Shown here: piece after piece, positions 41,038 to 46,809 of the stretch | Numbering within the stretch: position 1 is the stretch's first letter | Layout of the letters: each line of letters opens with the position of its first letter | Assembly: GCA_947630025.1 (NCBI GenBank) | Contig: CANRFZ010000020.1 | Location: 1 to 46,809, forward strand | Direction of reading: 5' to 3' | Length of the DNA stretch: 46,809 nucleotides | Source: an uncultured Lachnospiraceae bacterium | GTDB taxonomy: Bacteria; Bacillota; Clostridia; Lachnospirales; Lachnospiraceae | The notes under the pieces: generated by a model | The model's input: the letters and a program-made list of their open reading frames with translations, nothing else | Told to the model about the DNA's origin: nothing | Database searches by the model: none | Made by a program: the position numbers and the translations under genes

Positions 41038-42186
41038 ATGGAAGAAAAGAATCTGACGATCGGCGATATTGCGGAAGAATTAGGCGTATCTAAGACTACC
41101 GTGTCAAGGGCGATTTCCGGCAAAGGCAGGATCGGCGATGCGACGCGCAGAAAAGTGCTGGAATATATCGAGGCGCACAATTACCGGCCCAATGTGGTGG
41201 CCAAGGGGCTGGCGCAGAACAAGACTTATAATCTGGGAATCGTGCTGCCGGGCGATTACAATATCGCGGAGCTTCCCTTTTTCCAGAAATGTATGCTGGG
41301 CGTCAGCAGGGTGGCTTCCGACGCGGGATACGACGTGCTGCTTTCGATGGTGACGGAGGAGGATATCACGCAGCTGCAGCGGGCGGTGGCCAACCGCAAG
41401 ATCGACGGCGTGATCCTGTCGAGAACGCTGGTGGAGGACGCGCCGATGCGGTATCTGCAGGAGCAGGGCATCCCTTTTGTGGCCATCGGCAGCACGGAGG
41501 ACGACAACGTCGTGCAGATCGACAACGACCACAGAAGCGCCTGCCGCGAGCTGACGGCGCGGATGCTGGCCAACGGCATACGGCGGATCGCGCTGATCGG
41601 CGGGAACGAGGGCCATGTGGTAAACATAAGCAGGCTGCGCGGATTCGAGGATGCTTTTGCGGGACACGCGGACTTGCCGGACGGCGGGCGCGTGGTGATG
41701 AATGTAAACGACAGCGATGAGGTGGACCGTACCGTCGGCAGGCTGCTGGAGGAAAACACGGAGTGCATCGTCTGTATGGATGATTTTCTGTGCGGCTGCG
41801 TGCTCAGCGCGCTGAAGAAGCGGCAGATCGACGTGCCGGGCCGGGTGCAGGTGGCTTCCTTTTACGACAGCGCCATGCTGACCAGCCATCTTCCGTCCAT
41901 CACTTCTATACGGTTTGATGTGGAGGAGCTGGGCGCGGGGGCGTGCAGGCTGCTTTTGCGTATGCTGGACGGCGCGCAGGATGGCGCGTGGGGTGAGAAA
42001 AATGTTCGTAAGAAAGCGGAGGAGAGAAGCGGCGGAAAGGCAGAGGAGAGAAGCAGCGGCGGCGGAAAGCACACAAGGAGAGTTGATGAAAAGATCGGCG
42101 GCAGCGGCGGCAGAACGCTGCTGGGCTACGAACTGTGTTTCCGCGACTCCACGTTGCCCGGCGTGTCTAAAGGAGAAGAAGCCTGA
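41038..42186 (+). CDS. LacI-family transcriptional regulator
   Basis: 382 residues. The N-terminal helix-turn-helix (LTIGDIAEELGVSKTTVSRA, ISGKGRIGDATRRKVLEYI) is followed by a periplasmic-binding-protein-like effector domain (NLGIVLPGDYN, DGVILSRTLV, VVQIDNDHRSACRELTARM, VASFYDSAMLTSHLPSIT). A low-complexity insertion of about 40 residues rich in K, E, R, S and G (GEKNVRKKAEERSGGKAEER and on) interrupts the domain just before its last strand TLLGYELCFRDST. The ribosome site is weak. It probably controls a sugar-related operon; no such operon is adjacent. Confidence 0.88.
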   Translation: MEEKNLTIGDIAEELGVSKTTVSRAISGKGRIGDATRRKVLEYIEAHNYRPNVVAKGLAQNKTYNLGIVLPGDYNIAELPFFQKCMLGVSRVASDAGYDVLLSMVTEEDITQLQRAVANRKIDGVILSRTLVEDAPMRYLQEQGIPFVAIGSTEDDNVVQIDNDHRSACRELTARMLANGIRRIALIGGNEGHVVNISRLRGFEDAFAGHADLPDGGRVVMNVNDSDEVDRTVGRLLEENTECIVCMDDFLCGCVLSALKKRQIDVPGRVQVASFYDSAMLTSHLPSITSIRFDVEELGAGACRLLLRMLDGAQDGAWGEKNVRKKAEERSGGKAEERSSGGGKHTRRVDEKIGGSGGRTLLGYELCFRDSTLPGVSKGEEA

Positions 42187-42204
42187 GCGGATAGTTATCG
42201 TGTC

Positions 42205-42233
42205 TTGACAGGGAAGAAAGAATCCTCTATAAT
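42205..42233 (+). promoter_or_regulatory. Consensus promoter of the ECF S-component leader
   Basis: TTGACA and TATAAT at 17 bp: a full match to the sigma-A consensus. Transcription would start near 42240, about 355 bases before the coding start. Confidence 0.85.
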
Positions 42234-42244
42234 GTGAAAAGAGC

Positions 42245-42318
42245 GCATCCGTAGCGTCGCACAGACGCCGATGCGTGCAGGGAGCGGCAGAAGCCGTTCG
42301 GAAGGCGTCAAGCGCCTT
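42245..42318 (+). promoter_or_regulatory. Three-hairpin 5' leader of the ECF S-component gene
   Basis: Hairpin 1 (42245-42274) is GCATC/GATGC outside and GCGTC/GACGC inside; hairpin 2 (42285-42296) is CGGC-agaa-GCCG; hairpin 3 (42302-42318) is AAGGCG-tcaag-CGCCTT. Genes for vitamin transport components are often under riboswitches, but I could not match this to a known class. Confidence 0.5.
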
Positions 42319-42345
42319 GAAAAGCGGAAGATATCATTTTATACA

Positions 42346-42470
42346 CATGAGTAAATTGCTTCACAATTAACATGAGTAAATTGCTCCGCAATTAACATAA
42401 GTAAATTGCTCCGCAATCAACATGAGTAAATTGCTCCGCAATTAACTCGGTAAATTGCTTCGCAATTTAC
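42346..42470 (+). repeat. Four 25-bp palindromic repeats plus a closing palindrome
   Basis: Units at 42346, 42371, 42396 and 42421 are close to CATGAGTAAATTGCTCCGCA then ATTAA; each can form AATTGC/GCAATT. The end piece GTAAATTGC-ttc-GCAATTTAC (42450-42470) is a perfect palindrome. Three of the four units read ATG to TAA as a 7-codon ORF (MSKLLRN or MSKLLHN), in different frames because 25 is not a multiple of three. Confidence 0.9.
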
Positions 42471-42512
42471 TCGAAAGAATATAGTCTAATATTATCAGGA
42501 AGGTAATCGGAT

Positions 42513-42593
42513 ATGGAGATATCGGTTGCGTTCTTTTTTTGTGCTCGCAAAAAGCGCAAAAGCGAAGGGAAAAAACGAATGGAGGGATTTTGA
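42513..42593 (+). CDS. 26-residue upstream ORF before the ECF S-component
   Basis: Reads MEISVAFFFCARKKRKSEG then KKRMEGF. AGGAAGG lies nine bases before its ATG. Its TGA ends one base before the TTG start of the transporter gene, and its last codons carry that gene's GGAGGG ribosome site, so translation of the two is probably linked. It may be a regulatory leader peptide; function unknown. Confidence 0.5.
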   Translation: MEISVAFFFCARKKRKSEGKKRMEGF

Positions 42594-42594
42594 A

Positions 42595-43155
42595 TTGACT
42601 CAACAAAACACTGCAAAACAGACACGGAAACTTGTATTGGCGGCGTTCTTTCTGGCGCTGGGAATGGTGCTGCCGTTCCTGACGGGACAGATCCAGCAGC
42701 TCGGCAATAAAATCCTGCCGATGCACATACCGGTACTATTGTGCGGATTCATCTGCGGCTGGCAGTACGGACTGGCGGTGGGGCTGATCGTGCCGCTCTT
42801 GCGGAGCGTTATGTTCGGGATGCCGCCGATGATGCCCACTGCGGCGGCGATGGCCGTAGAGCTGAGCGTGTACGGCCTGACGACGGGCCTTTTGTATGCC
42901 AGACTGCCGAAAAAGATTCCGTATCTCTATGTAAGTCTTTTGACCGCCATGATCGCCGGGAGAGTGGCGTGGGGAGCGGTCAGCATCGCATTGTACGGCA
43001 TGGAGGGAAATGCTTTTACGATGCAGGCATTTCTGGCAGGCGCGTTCCTGAATGCCATTCCCGGGATCATCATTCAGATCATTCTGATTCCGATGATTAT
43101 GATCGCTCTGCAGAGAGCCGGACTGCTGGCGGGCGCGGAGAGCGGCAGAACCTAA
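42595..43155 (+). CDS. ECF transporter S component (vitamin uptake)
   Basis: A 186-residue membrane protein with about six hydrophobic segments (LVLAAFFLALGMVLPFL, IPVLLCGFICGWQYGLAVG, AMAVELSVYGLTTGLLY and IIIQIILIPMIMIAL). PMHIPVLLCGFICGW and the loop LLRSVMFGMPPMMPTA are typical of substrate-binding S components of energy-coupling factor transporters; which vitamin or metabolite cannot be read from the sequence. GGAGGG eight bases before TTG at 42595 makes TTG the start. Its stop overlaps the end of the convergent M56 gene. Confidence 0.85.
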   Translation: MTQQNTAKQTRKLVLAAFFLALGMVLPFLTGQIQQLGNKILPMHIPVLLCGFICGWQYGLAVGLIVPLLRSVMFGMPPMMPTAAAMAVELSVYGLTTGLLYARLPKKIPYLYVSLLTAMIAGRVAWGAVSIALYGMEGNAFTMQAFLAGAFLNAIPGIIIQIILIPMIMIALQRAGLLAGAESGRT

Positions 43156-45215
43156 TTTTTCTGTTCTACGCCTGTCAAATTTCCGTCAGCGTCGTAAATC
43201 GTTTGCACATCGATTGCTCCGCCGTCTGCGGAATGAAAGGTGAATGCTCCGCCATCGGGTGAAATGTCAGCGAAGCTGTTTACAAGCTGCCCATGATAAT
43301 AAATATTTCCGGCTCCGCTGGCATTTTCAGCTTCCACATATTCGATTCCAAAAGCACTGTATTTTTCAAAGATTTCAGGAAACGTCTTTGCATTGGTGTC
43401 ATTGGCTGCACTATCATTACCGATTGCTTCAGCGGTTGTTGTCTTTGCGTTGGTGTCACCGTCTGCATGATCATTACCGATGGCTTCAGCGGTTTCATTG
43501 ATCTGACTGCCTTGAAACAGAAAGCCGAAATCGTCGCGCTCTCCGCTTTCCCATGGCACAATTTCCAGCAGAGGGCCGAACGGATCATAGCTGCCGTCAC
43601 CATTGTCAATCCGATTACGGACTGTATGGATATATTCTGTTCCCTCGTCATTCCGATAGACATACCGGGTTGCCAATGCGCCTTCTTCCAGCTCTACAAA
43701 GTCCGCAAACCAGCGAACCGGTTTGTTCTGATATAGCATTTTGCCGGAAGCGTCAAAGGAAATTCCAAATTCTCCGTATGCAGCGAGCAGTTCATCGCGT
43801 GTCGGTTCATGAAAATCCGCTGATGCTATTGTGCGGTCAGCCACGGCAGTCTGCTCTGGGGAGCCTTCCTGCCCGGAGGTCTCGGTTGTCGAAGAAGTCT
43901 GCACTAAGGAGCTTTCCTGCACGGCTGCTTCGGTTGTCGAGGTAGAACGCTCGATCAGCCCGACTATTTCCCAGTCGGCATTCCTCTTTACTTCAATCTC
44001 AATAGCCCCTTGGCTAAAGGCGATATGCGTGTATACGCCGGGAGCCGTTTCATCGTGGAAAATACTTATAAGTTGGCCATTATACGACAGAACCTCCTGT
44101 TGTGCGTCATAACTGAGGCCGTACTGTTCATAATCCGGAAACCACTTGGAATTTGCGATGAGTTTTGCATTTTCCGCATCCATATCTAAGGTGCCTCGAA
44201 ATATTTCAGTGCTATTCCGGGCAAGAACACTGTTCCCGCCTTCTCCCGGTGCGGAAGTGGCAAACGCCGTAGTGACGCCCGCAACCAAAGCCACAGCCGC
44301 AATCACGGCAGCTAAGGAAGTCTTTTTTATTTTCATAATTGCAATTATCCTTTCTTCCATCGCGTGTCTGCTGAAATGGATGGTTGCACAGGGGAGCCGG
44401 CCGTTTCGCTTTTCCTCCATGCGGATGAGCGTCATGGCATAGGCCGATTTTGTGCGTTCTCCGAACAGGCGGATCACCGCCTCATCGCAGCTCAATTCCA
44501 GATCCCGGTTAGCGAGAACATACATAATCCACACCGCCGGATTGAACCAGTGGACGCAGAGCGCGGCGGCCAGCACCATCTTTGTGACCGCATCAAAGCG
44601 GCGGATATGGATGTATTCATGGGCCAGCACATACGCCAGAGCCGTTTCGTCCTCCCGGTTTATATTCTTCGGAAGAAGAATCACCGGGCAAAATACGCCG
44701 TAGGTCAGCGGCGCGGAGATCCTGTCCGACTGCCGAAGCCGGATCGTGCGGCGGAGAGGGTGCTCTTTGAGCCAGTCCTGCGCGAAACCGCAATCCATGG
44801 GCAGCGCCTCCCGGAACTCCCGGCGGCATTTCAGATAGGCTATTGCAAAGAACGCGGCACAGACCAACACGCCGGCCATCCATACCAATCGATAGGGCGG
44901 AACAGTCAGAGAAGCAGCCGGAGCAGCGGAAGCCGAAGGCACTGGGCCGGTGCCGGGCACAGGTAAACTGGCCGGCTGAACCGCGGCAGCGCCGGCTCTG
45001 AGCGGCCCTGTCTCTGCCGGAGAAAGAACTCTGCCAAGCAGTGAGTACACGCTGCACGCGGAGGGAACGGAATAGGGGACTAGCAGCCGCATCAGCGTAA
45101 TGCCCCACAGTGCCAAAAAGGTTTTCTTCGGCAGACGGTTGACTGCCAGAGCGCGAATGACGGCAATAACCGAAATCATCACAGCCCCGGAAAGGCTCAT
45201 TTCCAATAGGCTCAT
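43152..45215 (-). CDS. M56 family membrane metallopeptidase, BlaR1-like, with three repeats
   Basis: 687 residues. Four or so N-terminal membrane segments surround a cytoplasmic gluzincin site, AYVLAHEYIHIRRFDAV (HEYIH near residue 200). A further span (LAAVIAAVALVAGVTTAFA) near 305 leads to the outer part. There is no penicillin-binding domain; instead three related units of about 65 residues occur (YEQYGLSYDAQQEVLSYNGQ, YGEFGISFDASGKMLYQNK, YSAFGIEYVEAENASGAG), separated by S/T-rich and AEAIGND duplicated linkers. Its ATG overlaps the stop of the BlaI gene. It probably senses an envelope signal and cleaves or inactivates the BlaI-type repressor. Confidence 0.88.
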   Translation of the reverse strand: MSLLEMSLSGAVMISVIAVIRALAVNRLPKKTFLALWGITLMRLLVPYSVPSACSVYSLLGRVLSPAETGPLRAGAAAVQPASLPVPGTGPVPSASAAPAASLTVPPYRLVWMAGVLVCAAFFAIAYLKCRREFREALPMDCGFAQDWLKEHPLRRTIRLRQSDRISAPLTYGVFCPVILLPKNINREDETALAYVLAHEYIHIRRFDAVTKMVLAAALCVHWFNPAVWIMYVLANRDLELSCDEAVIRLFGERTKSAYAMTLIRMEEKRNGRLPCATIHFSRHAMEERIIAIMKIKKTSLAAVIAAVALVAGVTTAFATSAPGEGGNSVLARNSTEIFRGTLDMDAENAKLIANSKWFPDYEQYGLSYDAQQEVLSYNGQLISIFHDETAPGVYTHIAFSQGAIEIEVKRNADWEIVGLIERSTSTTEAAVQESSLVQTSSTTETSGQEGSPEQTAVADRTIASADFHEPTRDELLAAYGEFGISFDASGKMLYQNKPVRWFADFVELEEGALATRYVYRNDEGTEYIHTVRNRIDNGDGSYDPFGPLLEIVPWESGERDDFGFLFQGSQINETAEAIGNDHADGDTNAKTTTAEAIGNDSAANDTNAKTFPEIFEKYSAFGIEYVEAENASGAGNIYYHGQLVNSFADISPDGGAFTFHSADGGAIDVQTIYDADGNLTGVEQKN

Positions 45216-45586
45216 GCGTCCTCCTCCTCATCCAGATCACCGACAATCTGCCGGAGTTTTGCGATCTGCTCTGCGGTCAGCTTCCGTCTGCCCAAAAGAG
45301 AAGCGAACAACTTGTCGGCAGAGCCGTCAAACATCTTACCGATCAACTCGTCCGTCTCCGCCTCCTGCGCCTCCTGTCTGGTAATCAGCGCATGGCATCG
45401 AAAGTTCGGTTCACTGCGCTCGATGGCCCCCTTTGCGATGCACTTCTTAATGACGGTATAAGTCGTGTTCATGTTCCAGCCAATCTCCGCCTTGAGAATG
45501 TCAGAGATCTGTTTTGCGGTGGCGTCGCCCTCTTTCCACAAAACGCCCATAACTTTCAGTTCAGAATCAAAGAGCTTGATTGCCAT
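45212..45586 (-). CDS. BlaI/MecI-family repressor
   Basis: A 124-residue winged-helix repressor: DSELKVMGVLWKEGDATAKQ, NMNTTYTVIKKCIAKGAIER and a C-terminal dimerisation helix (LTAEQIAKLRQIVGDLDE). It would repress its own operon until the M56 partner is activated. AAAGGAT five bases before the ATG is the ribosome site. Two palindromic sites lie upstream over the promoter. Confidence 0.93.
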   Translation of the reverse strand: MAIKLFDSELKVMGVLWKEGDATAKQISDILKAEIGWNMNTTYTVIKKCIAKGAIERSEPNFRCHALITRQEAQEAETDELIGKMFDGSADKLFASLLGRRKLTAEQIAKLRQIVGDLDEEEDA

Positions 45587-45609
45587 TTTTTATCCTTTCA
45601 TCTTGCCAC

Positions 45610-45649
45610 ACTATCACAATAGTTTACATTCACACACTACCACAATAGT
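45610..45649. promoter_or_regulatory. Tandem BlaI-type operators
   Basis: ACTATCACAATAGT (45610-45623) is a perfect ACTAT/ATAGT palindrome; ACTACCACAATAGT (45636-45649) is a one-base variant 26 bp away. The second overlaps the -10 region and spacer of the promoter below. BlaI-family operators are of this ACTA...TAGT kind. Confidence 0.75.
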
Positions 45650-45662
45650 TTCTGCCTGTCAA
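45634..45662 (-). promoter_or_regulatory. Promoter of the BlaI-M56 operon
   Basis: On the minus strand TTGACA and TAGTGT are separated by 17 bp and overlap the distal operator. Confidence 0.6.
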
Positions 45663-45712
45663 CAAGATTCTGATCGTTTGGGAAAAAATGATAAATTGCA
45701 GAAAGAAACCAA

Positions 45713-45740
45713 TTGACAAGAATTTATCGCATATTATAAT
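45713..45740 (+). promoter_or_regulatory. Consensus promoter upstream of tcdA
   Basis: TTGACA and TATAAT at 16 bp, both perfect hexamers, about 85 bases before tcdA. Confidence 0.8.
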
Positions 45741-45774
45741 AAAGCCTATAGGTTACTGGGTAAATGGATGATTT

Positions 45775-45801
45775 GCGGGTGCATGGCATCCGCCGTTTTT
45801 T
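45775..45801 (+). terminator. Terminator-like hairpin in the tcdA leader
   Basis: GCGGGTGC-atg-GCATCCGC (8 bp with one G-T pair) followed by CG and six T lies between the promoter and the gene. It would end a transcript of about 55 nt unless read-through occurs, which points to attenuation or to a separate small RNA. Confidence 0.65.
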
Positions 45802-45830
45802 ATGGCACAATAATAAGGGGAGACACATAG

Positions 45831-46601
45831 ATGCTCACACAGTTTTCAAGAACAGAATTATTGCTTGGAAAAGAGGCGATGAATAAATTATCCGGTTCAA
45901 AAGTTGCCATTTTTGGTATTGGCGGCGTAGGAGGATATGTCTGTGAAGCGCTTGTACGAAGCGGCGTCGGGGCATTTGATCTGATTGATGATGATAAGGT
46001 CTGCCTGACAAATCTGAACCGGCAGATTATTGCCACACGAAAAACAGTAGGAAAATATAAGGCGGACGTGATGAAAGACCGGATACTTGAAATCAATCCG
46101 GATGCGCAGGTAATCGTACATAAGTGTTTCTTCCTGCCCGAAAACGCAGATGAATTTCCTTTTCATGAGTATGATTATATTGTTGATGCAGTAGACACGG
46201 TTACTGCTAAAATTGAACTTGTGATGAAGGCGCAGGAAAAAAATATACCGATCATCAGCAGTATGGGAGCCGGAAACAAATTGGACGGCAGTCAGTTTAA
46301 GGTCGCTGATATTTATCAAACAAAAGTATGTCCGTTGGCGAAAGTCATGCGGAGGGAATTGAAAAAGCGAGGCGTAAGGAAGTTAAAGGTGGTATATTCC
46401 GAAGAAAAACCGATAAGACCGCTTGATGATATGTCTATCAGCTGCAGGACGAACTGTATTTGTCCGCCCGGCGCAAAACATAAGTGCACAGAACGAAGGG
46501 ATATTCCGGGCAGCGTAGCATTTGTGCCGTCTGTGGCAGGATTGATCATCGCGGGCGAAGTCGTAAAAGATTTGTGCAGCGAAGAAATGGGGCGGGATTG
46601 A
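45831..46601 (+). CDS. tcdA: tRNA threonylcarbamoyladenosine dehydratase (TcdA/CsdL, ThiF-like)
   Basis: A 256-residue E1-like enzyme that cyclises t6A37 in tRNAs to ct6A. FSRTELLLGKEAMNKLSGSK precedes the ATP-binding KVAIFGIGGVGGYVCEALV; LIDDDKVCLTNLNRQIIA and YIVDAVDTVTAKIEL are typical; SMGAGNKLDGSQFKVADIY and VVYSEEKP mark the TcdA subgroup rather than MoeB or ThiF. Cysteines in SCRTNCICPPGAKHKC may bind zinc. GC content is lower than in the rest of the window. AAGGGGAGA precedes the ATG. Confidence 0.9.
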   Translation: MLTQFSRTELLLGKEAMNKLSGSKVAIFGIGGVGGYVCEALVRSGVGAFDLIDDDKVCLTNLNRQIIATRKTVGKYKADVMKDRILEINPDAQVIVHKCFFLPENADEFPFHEYDYIVDAVDTVTAKIELVMKAQEKNIPIISSMGAGNKLDGSQFKVADIYQTKVCPLAKVMRRELKKRGVRKLKVVYSEEKPIRPLDDMSISCRTNCICPPGAKHKCTERRDIPGSVAFVPSVAGLIIAGEVVKDLCSEEMGRD

Positions 46602-46602
46602 T

Positions 46603-46809
46603 ATGGGTATTTCTGTGGAAGAAATGAAAAAGATGGATGAAAGCACCTATCAGATCATAGATATTCGCAGTCAGATAGAGATTGATCATGGAGCGATAGC
46701 GGGAGCTGTGGCAATCAAGCCGGAGGAGATTGTAAACAGTGATAAAACAGATGTTTCAAAAAAACTGATTATCTGCTGCAGCAGAGGCATAGTCAGTAAT
46801 GAGGTGGCG
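46603..46809 (+). CDS. Rhodanese-domain protein, truncated by the window end
   Basis: The first 69 codons are present and the frame is open to the end. MGISVEEMKKMDESTYQIID, IRSQIEIDHGAIAGAVAI and LIICCSRGIVSNEVA form a rhodanese domain with the expected active-site cysteine in CCSRG. It begins one base after the tcdA stop. In Clostridia such a domain can be followed by a PLP-dependent cysteine desulfurase-like enzyme, but the rest lies outside the window. Confidence 0.75.
   Translation, partial: MGISVEEMKKMDESTYQIIDIRSQIEIDHGAIAGAVAIKPEEIVNSDKTDVSKKLIICCSRGIVSNEVA

Overview
The window looks like a chromosomal segment of a Lachnospiraceae-type Clostridium relative (Bacillota, class Clostridia). 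The coding DNA is GC-rich, Shine-Dalgarno sites are strong, and several lineage markers are present: DUF4364, DUF6142, the rpmE-DUF1385-prmC-prfA order, a YtrA-like GntR gene ahead of clpC, and the small 'endosialidase'-annotated protein before radA. No phage, insertion sequence, CRISPR array or rRNA operon was seen. One tRNA (Trp, CCA) is present.

Layout. 0-7.6 kb: DUF4364 regulator and NADP-type malic enzyme (minus strand), then rho, rpmE, a DUF1385 membrane protein, prmC, prfA and nth (plus strand). 7.7-10.7 kb: an AraC regulator and a Csp-like subtilisin. 10.7-12.7 kb: an AT-richer islet with two small RNA/peptide modules and an orphan gene. 12.9-19.6 kb: DegV, a sensory cluster (chemoreceptor, hemerythrin, Hpt protein), a YdcF-like protein and a TPR lipoprotein. 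19.6-28.6 kb: nucleotide synthesis (degenerate Nudix, pyrF, pyrE, then purE, purM, purN, purD), with two small membrane proteins and an M29 aminopeptidase between the pyr and pur genes. 28.8-36.8 kb: zinc-ribbon protein, SH3 membrane protein, GntR-clpC, a small conserved protein, radA and an LCP cell-wall ligase. 37.0-40.7 kb: a heterodimeric ABC exporter and tRNA-Trp. 41.0-46.8 kb: a LacI regulator, an ECF transporter S component with an elaborate leader, a BlaI/M56 signalling pair, tcdA and a truncated rhodanese-domain gene.

The most interesting region is 10.8-11.55 kb. Two compact units lie back to back. In each, a promoter drives a short hydrophobic-peptide mRNA and an opposing promoter drives an RNA of about 100 nt; the pair converges on one shared bidirectional terminator. 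All four predicted transcripts carry the same two-block motif near the 5' end. In both peptide mRNAs the Shine-Dalgarno site can be hidden in a hairpin, and in the second the hydrophobic ORF overlaps a 14-codon upstream ORF. This resembles type I toxin-antitoxin loci such as par/fst and hok/sok. However, the 5' repeats are inverted, so the paired RNAs share them as identical sequence instead of as antisense sequence, which differs from par.

Other regions deserving attention are the purM-purN spacer (three perfect hairpins and a competing long-range pairing), the ECF gene leader (near-consensus promoter, three hairpins, 25-bp palindromic repeats and a coupled upstream ORF), and the M56 protein with three tandem extracellular repeats. 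All product names come from reading motifs by eye; no database search was run.
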